The notes under the pieces are model-generated. The model saw nothing but the letters and a program-made list of their open reading frames with translations. It had not been told where the DNA came from and ran no database searches. Made by a program: the position numbers and the translations under genes. Shown in pieces: positions 34,501 to 49,500 of a stretch of DNA of 64,000 bases (its first letter is position 1; each line of letters begins with the position of its first letter). Origin of the DNA: Arenibacter sp. 6A1 (GTDB lineage Bacteria; Bacteroidota; Bacteroidia; Flavobacteriales; Flavobacteriaceae); NCBI RefSeq assembly GCF_012272855.1, contig NZ_JAAXCQ010000019.1:1-64000 (forward strand), read 5' to 3'.

Positions 34501-37500
34501 AGGTTACCATTAATTCAGAACCAGCACCGGTGTTCAACATCACAAAAACAGATGAAAGTTGTCACGATGAAAAGGATGGAACCATTACCATTACGGTAAC
34601 CAATACCAATGGATATACCCTTAGCTTTAGCGAGGACGGAAACAATTTTAATAGCCAACAGAGCTTTATAAACCTTAAACCAGATACATACCCAGTTACC
34701 GTAAGAGCCGTAAAAGGAGGCGAAACCTGCGAATATGTTACCGATATAACCATTGGCGAGGCTAGCAAAATAGATGCCGATGCAGTTATAATCACCAATT
34801 ATTCCTGTACGAACGACGGGGTTATAGAAGCCCAAAATGTCACAGGGGGCACCGCCCCTTATTCCTATAGTTTAGACGGCACCAATTATGTAACGGGCCC
34901 AGGAGCCGAGCGTTTTTCGGGCTTGGTAGATGGAGATTATGAGATTCGGGTAAGAGATGCCAATGGCTGTGTTTACAAAACCAAAAAAGTAAAATTTAAA
35001 AAGGTAAAAAAACCAAATAGACTTCATGTTAGAAAAATGACCGAAGCCTCATGTCCGGACGAAACTTCAGATGTAACCCTGCACGTGCATGGAGGAGAAG
35101 ATCCATATACCTATCAAATAATATCCCCTTCGATTATTCCGTCTACTTCTGTTGACGATGACGAGGTTTTGTTCGCCGGACTATCGCCAGGTACCTATAT
35201 CGCTCAAGTAACAGACGACAATGGCTGTACCTTTGAAGATAGCTTTACCATAGAAGCCGTTGAAAAAATTATCGCTACCCCACAGCTTATCAGTAACGTA
35301 AGTTGTGTTGGTGCTTCCGACGGGGAAGTTCTGTTTACCATTTCTAATTTTGAGAAAAAATATGAGTATTCCATCAACGGGGTACTTATTGAAGACAAAG
35401 AAGATGATGAAGATATCTCCCTAAGCGGACTTACCGCAGGAGATTATACCATTCTGGTTAGAGACAGGGAAACCGGTTGTACCAGTACTGCGACCGTTAC
35501 AGTTAACGAACCCCCTACAGCCGTAGACTTTACCGCTAGTATTTCTCCCATAACATGTTCTTCTAGTGGCGCAATTACCATTAATGCTACTGGTGGATGG
35601 GGCTCCTATGAATACCGATTAATACAACCGAACGGTTCTAATGTAGGTCCTCAAAACAGTAATGTGTTTAGCGGTCTTACTCAATTGGGCGATTATAATA
35701 TTACCGTCAGAACCGCCGATGGCTGTACAGTTTCTAAGACAATTACCTTAACAGCCCCTGTAAATCCGACCGTTACCCTAGCTGCTACCACAAATTTATG
35801 CTATAGCGGAGCTGCCGGTGTAAGCCTGACTGCTACCCCTGCCAATGGTGTTGGTCCTTATGTATTCAGTATAAACGGAGGTCCAAACCAAAATAGCAGC
35901 GTATTTAACAACCTAACTCCTGGAAACTATCAGGTGACCGTTACCGATTCTTACGGATGTACCGCCATATCGAATACCGTTATTGTTGCCCCGCAACTAA
36001 GGGCAACGGCCACAGTGAGCAAGGAACTTACATGCTCCGCTCCTACCGGTGCCCAAATTGATATTGCAATCAATGATGGGTATGCCGATTATAGCTATAG
36101 CGTCAATATTGACGGAGCCGGATATGGGCCTGCTACCGCTTTGGGAGCAGGTGTAAATACTTTTTCCTATACCGCCACTGCCGCTGGAACTTACAGATTC
36201 CAGATTACTGATGACGAAGGCTGTATTGCCCAAACTGCAGAGATTACCATCGCCCCCATCAGCAATCCACAAGCCACAGAAAGCGTGGCCGATACTAGCT
36301 GTAACGGCGGGAACGATGGTAGGGTCGATATAATATTCGATGCCAATTTTGGAGCCGCTCCTTATCAGGTGGCCTTTAATGGAGGTGGCTTTAGCAACAA
36401 TATTACTTATTCTGGATTGGCCGCTGGTACCTATTCCTATACCGTACAGGACAGCAAGGGCTGTACCGTGACAAATTCTGTTACCGTAAACGAACCGGCA
36501 GCCATTAGTTTTGATGCCGTACAGATCTTGGACTATACTTGTATCCAAGATGCCAGCGTGGAAGCACAGAGTGTCGCTGGTGGTACCGCCCCTTATACCT
36601 ATAGTATTGATGGTATTAATTTTGGAGCATCCATTACTTTTGCTGGACTTAAAGACGGGAATTATACCCTTACAGTAAAGGATGCAAATGATTGTACCGC
36701 TACTAGGCCGATCACTATAGATCCCCTAACACCACCGACCGATATTACTTTTAGTGCTACGGCACCTAATTGCCCTTCACAAACTTCCGATGTGACCCTA
36801 TCGGTTACTGGAGGAAGCGGGGTTATAACCTATGAGATTATTTCTCCAGCCGCTGTTGCCAATGGCAACAACAATGTATTTACTAATCTTTCTCCGGACA
36901 CCTATACCTTTAGGGTTACTGATGCTGATGGTTGCTTTTACGACGAAAACTTTACTATAACGCCAGTAGCTCCTATGACCGTAAGTTCACAGGTCATTAG
37001 CGAGGTAAGCTGTATGGGTGGCACTGATGGCGAACTACGCTTTACCATCAATGATTTTGCTACTACCTATGAGTATGCTCTTACCGATAGCGCTATGACA
37101 GTGGTTCAAAGCGGAACTGCCCAATCGGGCACTATCCAAGACTTTAGTGGACTTAGCGCAGGGGATTATACCATTACCCTTACCGATAATACCACCAATT
37201 GTAATATAAGCAATACCGCTACGGTTTCAGATCCGCCAGCGGCCTTAAGCTTAAGCCATACCCTAACCCCATTGACCTGTACTGCCGATGCCTCGGCAAC
37301 CGCAACTGCGACTGGCGGATGGGGCGGCTACCAATACCAATTATCCGAAGCCACTTTAGGAGTTGTGTATGCCTATCAAAATAGCAATGTCTTTAATCCT
37401 ATCAATACTGCCGGAGATTATACCATTACCGTTAGGGATGCCAACGGATGCGAAGTTTCCAATACTTTTTCGATCGCAAATCCTCAAAGTCCAACTGTTT

Positions 37501-40500
37501 CTCTAGCCGCAACTACAGACCTTTGTTATGTTCCGGGGACAGGTGTTAGCTTGACCGCTACTCCTGCCAATGGAGTTGGCCCCTATGTGTACCGTTTAAA
37601 CGGAGGTCCAAACCAAAACAGCAACGTATTTAACAACCTAACCCCAGGAAACCACCAAGTAACCATAACGGATTCTTACGGTTGTACTGCCCTATCGAAT
37701 ATCATTACCGTTGCCCCTCAACTCAGCGCGACGGCCACAGTGAGCAAAGAACTTACATGCTCTGCCCCTACCGGTGCCCAAATTGATATTGCCATCAATG
37801 GTGGGTATGCCGATTATAGCTATAGCGTCAATATTGACGGAGCCGGATATGGTTCTACTACCGCTTTGGGAGCCGGTGTAAATACTTTTACCTATACCGC
37901 TACAGCAGCTGGGACCTACCGATTCCAGATTACCGACAACGAAGGCTGTATTGCCCAAACTGCGGAGATTACCATTGCCCCCATCAGCAATCCACAAGCC
38001 TCGGAAACCGTTGCCGATGTTAGCTGTAACGGAGGAAACGATGGAAGGGTCGATATAACAATCGATGCCAATTTTGGAGCCGCTCCCTACCAAGTAAATT
38101 TTAATGGTGGTGGATTTAGCAACCAGATTTCCTATAGCGGATTGGCCGCTGGCACCTATTCCTATACCGTACAGGACAGTAAGGGATGTACCGTAATAAA
38201 ATCAGTGACCGTAAACGAACCGGCAGCCATTAGTTTTGATGCCGTACAGATACAAGACTATACCTGTACCCAAGATGCCAGCGTAGAGGTCCAAAACCTA
38301 ATTGGAGGCACTGCCCCTTATACCTATAGCATTGATGGTATTAATTTTGGCGCCAATACTTTTGCCGGACTTAAGGCCGGGAATTATACCCTTACCGTTA
38401 AGGATGACAACGGATGTACCGCTACGCGAAACATCACTATTGACGCTCTTACCCCGCCGACCGATATTGCTTTTAGTGCTACGGCACCTAATTGCCCTTC
38501 ACAAACTTCCGATGTGACCCTTTCGGTTACTGGAGGTAGCGGGGCCATAACCTATGAGATTATTTCTCCTGCCGCTGTGGCCAATGGCAGCAACAATGTA
38601 TTTACTAATCTTGCTCCGGACACCTATACCTTTAGGGTTACTGATGCCGATGGTTGCTTTTACGACGAAAACTTTACCATAACGCCAGTAGCTCCTATGA
38701 CCGTAAGTTCACTGGTCATTAGCGAGGTAAGCTGTATGGGCGGCAATGATGGCGAGCTACGCTTTACCATCAATGATTTTGCTACTACCTATGAATATAC
38801 CCTTACCGATAGCGCCATGACAGTGGTACAAAGCGGAACATCCCAATCTGCCAATACCCAAGATTTTACTGGCCTTAGCGCCGGGGATTATACCATAACC
38901 GTAACCGATAATACTACCAATTGTATCATAACCAGTACTGCTACGGTTTCAGATCCGTCAGCGGCCTTAAGCTTAAGCCATACCCTAACCCCATTGACCT
39001 GTACGGCCGATGCTTCGGCAACCGCCAATGCGACTGGCGGATGGGGAGGCTACCAATACCAATTATCCGAAGTTTCTTTGGGTATTGTGTATGCCTATCA
39101 AAATAACAATGTTTTTAACCCTATCAATACTGCCGGGGATTATACCATTACCGTTAGAGATGCCAACGGATGCGAAGTTTCCAATACTTTTTCGATCGCA
39201 AATCCTCAAAGTCCAACTGTTTCCCTAGCTGCAACCACAGACCTTTGTTATGTGGCAGGAACCGGTGTTAGCCTAACTGCTACCCCTGCCAATGGTGTTG
39301 CCCCTTATGTATACAGTTTAAACGGAGGCCCTAACCAAAACAACAACGTATTTAACAATCTAACCCCAGGAAACCACCAAGTAACTATAACGGATTCTTA
39401 CGGGTGTACGGCTATATCGAATATCATTACTATTAACCCTCAATTAAACGCAACGGCCACAGTGAGCAAGGAACTTACATGCTCCGCTCCTACCGGTGCC
39501 CAAATTGATATTGCAATCAATGGTGGGTATGCCGATTATAGCTATAGCGTCAATATTGACGGAGCCGGATATGGTCCTGCTACCGCTTTGGGAGCAGGTG
39601 TAAATACTTTTTCCTATACCGCCACTGCTGCTGGAACTTACAGATTCCAGATTACCGATAACGAAGGCTGTGTTGCCCAAACTGCGGAGATTACCATAGC
39701 CCCCATCAGCAATCCCCAAGCCACAGAAACCGTTGCCGATGTTAGCTGTAACGGAGGAAACGATGGAAGGGTCGATATAACAATCGATGCCAGTTTTGGT
39801 GCCGCTCCTTATCAAGTAAATTTTAATGGTGGTGGATTTAGCAACCAAATTTCCTATAGCGGATTGGCCGCTGGGACCTATTCTTATACCGTCCAAGACA
39901 GTAAAGGTTGTACCGTGACCAATTCAGTGACCGTAAACGAACCGGCAGCCATTAGTTTTGATGCCGTACAGATCCAAGACTATACTTGTACCCAAGATGC
40001 CAGTGTTGAGGTTCAAAGCCTAATTGGAGGTACTGCCCCTTATACTTATAGTATTGACGGGACTAATTTTGGTGCATCCAATACTTTTGCCGGACTTAAA
40101 GACGGGAATTATACCCTTACCGTTAAGGATGCCAATGATTGTACCGCTACTAGACCGATCACTGTAGATGCCCTTACCCCACCAACCGATATCGCGTTTA
40201 GTGCCACTGAACCTTATTGTATAGCAGAAACTTCAGATGTTACCCTAACGGTTACTGGAGGAAGTGGGGCTATCACCTATGAAATTATTTCTCCTGCCCC
40301 AGTGGCTAACGGTAACAACAATGTATTTACTGGCCTGGCCCCTGACACCTATACCTTTAGGGTGACCGATGCCAAAGGCTGTTTCTACGACGAAAACTTT
40401 ACCATAAACCCAGTACAAAAAATAAATGTATCCGGAATAACGACTCAAAACGTATCTTGCTATGGCAGTGCCGATGGTGTCATTCAATACAACGTAACCG

Positions 40501-43500
40501 GATTTTCCGGAAACTACAGCTTTACCGTAACAGGTCCAACAGCAATAGTCCCACAAAACGGAATAACGACAGATCCGTTGAATTTTAGCAATCTTTTGGC
40601 CGGCGATTATACCATTACCGTTACCGACGATACTACCAACTGTACCGATACGGCTACTGTTACCGTTAACGAGCCAGTAGCGGCCATGGCCTTTACGCAT
40701 GTAGTTACCCCTAAAACCTGCCTCGATGATGGTTCCGTGACTATTACGGCTACCGATGGCTGGGGAAGTTATGTCTATGAAATTGAACAACCAGACAGCA
40801 CCGTTTTAGGTCCACAAGCTAACAATACCTTCACTGGACTTAGCCAAGATGGAACTTATACCATCCGCGTAACCGATGCCGGTGGATGTGTCTTAACAGA
40901 TACTTTTGATATTACAACTCCTGTCAATCCCGTTGCCAGTATAGATGCCACATCTGATCTTTGCTATTCCTCCTCTAAACTTGCTACAGTGGTGGTAGGT
41001 GCCAGTGCAGGAAAAGCTCCGTATTACTATAGCCTAAACGGCGGGCCTACCCAGACTTCAAATACTTTTGCAGACTTAACCCCTGCTACTTATGACTTTA
41101 CAGTTATGGATAGCAATGGTTGTACAGATACTGTACAGTTCACAATTGAACCAGAACTTACTGCCAATGCTGTGCTTACAAAGGACCTTGACTGTTCTGT
41201 TAGTCCAAATGCTGAAATAAATGTAACTGTAAATGGTGGCTATCCTGCCTATTCTTACGAAGTTAATGTAAACGGTGCCGGTTATGTCGCCTATGCAGGT
41301 GCCTTCCCATACAGTACCTCAACTGCTGGAACATATCGATTTAGAATAACCGACTCCAGAGGTTGTATTACGCAATCTAATACCGTAAGCGTGACAACGG
41401 CCAACAATCCTGTTATTACCAGCGTAACCCCTACCCATATTCTTTGTAATGGGGACAGCACAGGAGCTTTGGATATTGTTGTAGATACCAGTGTTGGTGC
41501 AGCTCCATATACCATCAATATATTGGAAACTAATTCCACTACCGATTATGGCAACCAGACCACTGGTTTACCAGCGGGGGATTACCAAATTACCTTGACC
41601 GATGATAAAGGTTGTTCTGTAGTAACCAATGAAACAATTACAGAACCTACGGCAATAAGCCCAAATATTACCCATACTAATTTATCTTGTTCTGCTACCT
41701 CAAATGTCATGGGTACCATAACGATAGATGCCAATGGTGGGGCTTCCACTTATGTATATGAAATAAACAAAAGTGATTATTCCTATACCGATTCCTATGA
41801 TACGGCATCCGGGACAAATAACCATACCTTTACTGGACTCGATTTTGGTGAGTATACCATTAGGATTATTGACAGCAATGGTTGTGAAAATACTTCTACA
41901 GTTACGATCACCACCGGTCCTGATGTTCTTATTACCACCGCGGGTGCTGCTGGATGTCTTCCTGGAAGTGGTGAAATGTTGGTAGAAGCTGCTGCAAGTA
42001 ATGGAACCTTAGGTACGGGATCCTTCTATTTTGCCATCTTTCCGGCACCGCCATTTAATGCAGCCGACCCGGCTTGGTTCCCTGAAGACGCCTTTCCTGC
42101 ACCGGATAATTCCCATAATTTTACGGGCTTAACTCCTGGGGTTACCTATACCTTTGTGGTGTACGATACCGATACTTCTTGCGAATATACCCAAGAAGCT
42201 ACAGTTCCTGTTGCCTCTAGTTCCACTTTAAATTCAACCGTAGATGCCAGTACCAATGTAAGTTGTTTTGGTGCTGCGGACGGTACGGTAGAATTTACTT
42301 TTGACAGTTATACCGGAACTCAGGTAGACTATGAAATTTTTGATGCCATTACTCATACTTCCACAGGCATTACAGGTAGTTCTACAGCCATTATACCAGG
42401 TGCCTCAACGACCAGAACCTTGAGCGGTATTGCTCCTGGAGACTATTATATTTTATTCACCGAAGTTAATGGTGCTGGATGTGTAAGCGCCTCAGATCGC
42501 TTCACAATAGAACAATCTCCTGCCTTATTAGAGATTACGGCTACGGCTACCAATGCCAATAGTTGTAAAAATAATTCAGGCACAATTACAGCTAAAGCTA
42601 AATATGGGCAGGGCCCATACTTATTCCAACTAGAATTGGCCTCGGCAGCGGCTCCTACCGCAACAACATGGACCGGAACCAATACCACAGGAATATTTAA
42701 TAGAAATGCAGCAGCCTATAGGGTATATGTAAAAGATGCTAATAATTGTATACAATTTGTTCCTATCACCATTGTTGAAGATCCTACGCCGGCCATTAGT
42801 TTATCGGTACCGAACCAATGTGCGACGGTAGAAGGTGATTTTACTATTGAAGTGGAATTGGCCAATGCTGGAGTACAACCGTATTTCCTTAGCTTAGATG
42901 GTGGTGCATTTCAGCCAGTGACCTTCTCCGGCGCTCCTGCAACATTTAGTTTTACCGGATTGAGTTCTGGTACCCATACCGTAATCATTAGGGATGCCAA
43001 TGGTTGTGGTAATACTGAAAATATAGAAATCTATACCCCTACATCCTTATCGGCCGAAGTAACGGTAACTCCATCCTGTGATGCCCTGCTAATGGATGAC
43101 GGCGAAATTAAGGTAAATGCCTATGGTGGTACTTTATTTAATTACAGGTATGAACTTAGGGATTCATCAGATAATATCATTCGTCCAAAGCAAATATCTT
43201 CTACATTTAGTGGCCTTACCCCAGGCACTTATACAGCCTATGTTTATGATAATGTGGCTACAGGCTGTGATGCATCTATAGATATCACCTTGGAAGTACC
43301 AAAAGCCGTAGTTGCCGCTATTGGGGAGAAAAAAGATATCAGTTGCCATGGTGCCAATGATGGTTCAATTATCGTCAACCTCGGCCCTGGCATGAACAAT
43401 CCGCCTTACACCTACCAATTATTTAATAGTACAGGTTTGATCCCATTATCTTTGCCAAGGTCTTCCAACACTTTTAAAAACCTATCTCAGGGCGATTATA

Positions 43501-46500
43501 TCGTACGAGTTAGGTCTATCAGACTTTGCAAAACGGACCTTCCTTTCACTATTAACGAGCCTACCGAATTATTGGCCAGCGCTAGTGCCACCGATTTTGC
43601 CTGTGCAGCCGACAATTCCGTATCACAAGCGGTGATTACAGCCGATATTCCAACAACAGGTACAGCTCCTTATACATACAGTATTGATGGCGTAAATTTC
43701 TTTACAAACAATACTTTTAATATCACCGATACCAATGCCGTTCAGAACATTACAGTTACCGTGAAAGACGCTAACGGATGTACCGATACGGATACGGTGA
43801 CTATAAATCCATTACCCACTATTACCGATGTAACCGTAACACAACAAACTGCCATCACTTGTACCAACGATGAGGTGGCAAGAGTAACCGTTACCGGAGG
43901 ATCGGGCGACTTTACCTTTGTACTGTTACCTAGCGGACCATCGCAGAGTTTGACCAGCCAAACGGCCGACTTTAACCTTGCGAGCCCAGGAGATTATACC
44001 TTTAGGGTGACCGACAATGTTACTGGTTGTTATTTCACTACGGTACCGTATACAGTAGCTCCTTACGATCTGATTGATGTAGTGGCCACCGCCATTAGTC
44101 CAGTAAATTGCTATGGAGATTCTGATGGAGTTATGGAAATCCAAGTAAATAATTACACGGGGAATTATGACTATCAAGTCTTTGATAGTAGTGGAACTAA
44201 TATTACGGCAGTAATAAGCACGGATACTTCAGCAAATCCAAGAACGATTTCTGGGTTGCCCGCAGGGAACTTCTATGTGGTACTTACCGCTACAAATACA
44301 CCCTTCTGTGACGATACCACAAATACTGTGACCATTGCTTCTCCGGCTGCCGCCTTGATCCTGGTAGAAACTAAAAATATCAATGCCAACTGTACTATTG
44401 GAGCCCAGGTGACCGTAAAAGCAAGTGGTGGAACTCCGGCCTATACCTATGCTTTTGTTCAGGATGGTGCTTCTCCTGTCGGAAATTATACCGCTAGCGC
44501 TAGTGCTGTCTTAGATCCTGCTACAAACCTTAACTGGGATGTGTGGGTAAAAGATGCTAATGACTGTACCTATAAAATAGATGTGGTTGTTGCAGAAGAT
44601 GCTATGCCTACCGTTACCGCCCCAGCTTTAGCAGTAGACCAGTGTGCTTCTAACGGCAATTCTTATAGCTTTACCGTTGCAGGAAATGGTAAAGCCCCAT
44701 TACAATACAGTATTGGTGCCGGATTCCAATCGAGCCCTTCCTTTACCGTATCGGCCCCAGGAACTTATACCGTAACCGTTAAAGATGCCAACGGATGTAC
44801 CGCTACCGATACCTTGGTGATTCATCCTCCTTTAGAGGTGCACTCTCAAGTGAGCGCCCAGACCTCTTGTGACAATAATGATGGGGAGATATCCGTGACC
44901 GCCAATGGTGGATCTGGGAACTACGAATACGAATTACAGGATGATTTAGGAGCTACCTTAGTAGCCCAAGGTCCTTCCAATACCTTCCCTAACCTAAGTG
45001 CAGGGGACTATACAGTGGTGGTACACGATACTACTTCAGGATGTAACAGCAGTACCGATATTTCTTTGGAGGTTGCCACTCCGGTAAGCTTCACATGGAA
45101 CAAGGAAGACGTATCCTGTAACGGAGGTACCGATGGTTCTATCGAAATTATCTTGGATGCTTCCAATGATAATCCGCCATACACCTTTACCATGGACGAT
45201 GGCACCAATCCGCCCTTCACACAAAACAGTAATGTGTTCACTGGATTAAGTGCTGGCACCTATAATATTACCATAACATCGGATAGAGGTTGTACCCGTA
45301 CGGAATCCATTATCATTGATGAAAATCCGGTCCTAACCGCTACGGCTACGACTACTGATTTTGCCTGTGCCGCAGATAATAGCGTGTCTACGGCTACTAT
45401 TACTGTTACCGCTACAGGAGGCACCGCTACCTATACCTATAGCATCGATGGGACCAATTTCCAAACCAGCAATACCTTTACAGTATCCGATACAAAAGCC
45501 GTTCAGAACTTTACAATTACCGTGAAGGACAACAACGGTTGTACAGAGACCACCAATGTGAGCGTTAATCCATTGCCAAAAATCACGGATGTGACCGTAA
45601 CACAACAAACTGCCATTACTTGTAACAACGATGAGGTGGCACGGGTAACGGTGACCGGAGGATCGGGCGACTTTACCTTTGTACTGTTACCTAGCGGTCC
45701 ATCGCAGAATTTGACCAGCCAAACAGCCGACTTTAACCTGAGCGCTCCGGGAGATTATACTTTTAGGGTAACCGATAATGTGACAGGTTGTTATTTCACA
45801 ACAGCACCTTATACGGTCGCTCCTTATAACACCATAAAGGTTAACGCTACCGCTACGCAAGCAGTAAGTTGTTTTGGCAGTAATGACGGTGCCATGCAGA
45901 TTAACCTAAGCGGATATACAGGAAACTATAGCTATGAGGTATTCTACAGCAATGGAACCTCAACTACGATTACCAATACAGGGGTTGCCCCTGGTGTATT
46001 GGCTATTCCGAATATGAGTGCCGGTAATTATTATGTAGAAATTACCGCTACCGACACTCCGTTCTGTGATACTGTTTCTAATACTGTGACCATTGCATCT
46101 CCGGCTGCAATGCTAGACTTGGTAGTGACCAAAAACATCCCTGCCAACTGCAACATTGGAGCGCAAGTAACCGTAAAAGCAAGTGGTGGAACTCCGGCCT
46201 ATACCTATGCCTTTGTCCCCTCAGGAAATTTTGTCATTGCATCGGATTATAATGCTAGTGCGAGTACAACTTTAAACCCTGCAACCTACCCAGCGGATTA
46301 TGATGTGTATGTTAAAGATGCCAATGGATGTGTTGAAATAGAAACGATTACGGTAAACGAGGACGCCATGCCTACCGTAAGCTTGCCAACATACGCTGAT
46401 GACCAATGTACCTCTAACGGAAACGCTTATAGCTTTACCGCTACTGGTAATGGTGTAGCCCCATTACAATACAGTATTGGTGCCGGATTCCAGTCGAGCC

Positions 46501-49500
46501 CAACCTTTACCGTATCGGCCCCAGGAACCTATACCGTAACCGTAAAAGATGGCAACGGGTGTACCGCTACCGATACTATTGATATTCTTGCTCCTTTAAC
46601 TGCAACGGCAGTGGCCGCAGTCCAGCCTTCTTGTGACAATAATGATGGGGAGATATCCGTGACCGCCAATGGTGGATCGGGGAACTACGAATACGAACTA
46701 CAAGATGGTTTAGGAGCTACCTTAGTAGCCCAAGGCCCTTCCAATACCTTTACAAACTTAAGTGCAGGGGATTATACAGTAGTGGTGCACGATATTGCTT
46801 CCTCTTGTGAAAGCAGTACCAAAATCACCTTGGAAACACCTAGCCTGGTAGTGTTTACATATACTAAAGAAGACGTCTCCTGTAACGGAGGTACCGATGG
46901 TTCTATAGAAATTATCTTGGATGCTTCCAATGATAATCCGCCATACACCTTTACCATGGACGATGGGATTAATCCGCCATTCACACAAAACAGTAATATG
47001 TTTACTGGATTAAGTGCCGGTACTTATGACATTACCGTTACTTCGGATAGAGGCTGTGCTTATACGGAATCCATTATCATTGATGAAAATCCGGTCCTAA
47101 CCGCTACGGCTACGGCTACTGATTTTGCCTGTGCCGCAGATAATAGCGTGTCTACGGCTAGTATTACCGTTACTGCCGCAGGAGGCACCGGTACCTATAC
47201 CTATAGCATCGATGGAACCAATTTCCAAACCAGCAATACCTTTACAGTATCCGATACCAAAGCCGTTCAGAACTTTACAATTACCGTGAAGGACAACAAC
47301 GGTTGTACAGAGACCACCAATGTGAGCGTTGATCCATTACCTAGGATTACGGATGTGACCGTGGCACAACAGACTGCCATCACTTGTAACAACGATGAGG
47401 TGGCACGGGTAACGGTGACCGGAGGATCGGGCGACTTTACTTTTGAATTGTTGCCAGGTGGTCCATCGCAGAATTTGACCAGCCAAACGGCCGACTTTAA
47501 CCTTAGCGTTCCGGGAGATTATACTTTTAGGGTAACCGATAATGTGACCGGCTGTTATTTTACTACGGCTCCTTATACCGTTGCTCCTTTTAACACTATT
47601 AAAGTAACCGCTTCCGCTACGCAAGCAGTAAGTTGTTTTGGAGGAAATGACGGCGCTATGGAGATTAACCTAAGCGGATATACTGGCAACTATAGCTATG
47701 AGGTATTCAGAAGCAACAACACCTCAACGGGAATCACCAATACAGGGGTTGCCCCAGGTATATTGACCATTCCGAATATGAGTGCCGGTAATTATTATGT
47801 AGAAATTACCGCTACCGACACTCCGTTCTGTGATACTGTTTCTAATACTGTGACCATTGCATCTCCGGCTGCAACCTTAAATCTGGTAGCGACTAAAAAT
47901 ATCAACGCCAATTGTACTATTGGAGCACAAGTAACAGTAAAAGCAAGTGGTGGAACGCCAGCCTATACCTATGCCTTTGTACAGGACGGTATGGCCCCGG
48001 TATTAGCGAACTATACCGCTAGCGCTAGTGCTGTCTTAGATCCTGCTACAAACCTTAACTGGGATGTGTGGGTAAAAGATGCTAATGGATGTACCTTTAT
48101 GATCGATGTGGTTGTTGCAGAAGATTCTATGCCTACCGTAACGGCTCCAGCCTTTGCTGCAGATCAGTGTACCTCTGGCGGCAATTCCTATAGCTTTACC
48201 GTTGCAGGAACAGGTGTAGCTCCGCTACAATACAGTATTGGCACCGGATACCAGACTAGCAATACCTTTACCGTATCGGCCCCGGGAACCTATACCATAA
48301 CCGTTAGGGATGCCAATGGATGTACCGCTACCGATACAATCGATATTCTTGCTCCTTTAACTGCAACGGCAGTGGCCGCAGTCCAGCCTTCTTGTGACAA
48401 TAATGATGGGGAGATATCCGTGACTGCCAATGGTGGATCGGGGAACTACGAATACGAACTACGAGATGGTTTAGGAGCTACCTTAGTAGCCCAAAATTCT
48501 TCCAATGCCTTTACAAACCTAAGTGCAGGGGATTATACAGTGGTGATCCATGATACCGCTTCAGGATGTAACAGCACTACCGATATTTCTTTAGAGGCTG
48601 CCACCCCGGTAAGCTTCACATGGAACAAAGAAAACGTATCCTGTAACGGAGGTACCGATGGTTCTATCGAAATTATCTTGGATGCTTCCAATGATAACCC
48701 GCCCTACACCTATACAATTTTTGATGGTACAACCACTACCACCCAAAACAGTAATCTGTTCAACGGATTGACTGCGGGCAATTATGATATTACCGTAAGA
48801 TCTGATAGAGGGTGTGTGCTTACAGAAAGAATTATAATTACAGAGCCATTACCGCTTTCCATGACTACTAGTCAAACCGATTTTAGCTGTAATGCCGACA
48901 ATTCAGTATCTCAGGTAACGATTACGGCAAGCGCGAATAACGGAACCGCTCCTTATTTCTATAGCATTGATGGTATCAATTTCTTTGCTACCAATAGCTT
49001 TAAGATAAAAGATACCGGAATGGTCCAAAATATTACCCTATCGGTAAAAGACCAAAACGGTTGTATGGTCACAGAGAGTTTAACGGTTAATCCATTGCCA
49101 AAAATTACGGCAGTAGACGTTGCCCAAATCACTGCAATAAGCTGTACTAATGCTGAAACAGTTCGTTTGACGGTTACTGGAGGATCGGGCGACTTTACAT
49201 ATGAACTGTTACCTAACGGTCCGTCGCAGAATGTGGTGAGCCAAACGGCCGACTTTGATCTAACGACCCCAGGGACCTATGTTTTCCGAATCACCGATAA
49301 TAGTACTGGCTGTACCTTTACCACGGCTCCTTATGAGATAGAAGCTTATGATACCATCGATGTGTTGGCCACGGCCACAACACCAGTAAGTTGTTATGGT
49401 GGTAATGACGGTGCCCTAGAAATAAATATTAGCGGTTATTTCGGTGCCTATTCTTATGAGGTCTATACGACTGCAGGTATTCAAATAGTAGCGGCAACGG

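Noticed and set aside
35080-35095. CACGTG word in sprB as a further parS-like site
   Set aside because: Only the central six bases match; the flanks (CCTG...CATG) do not fit the palindrome.
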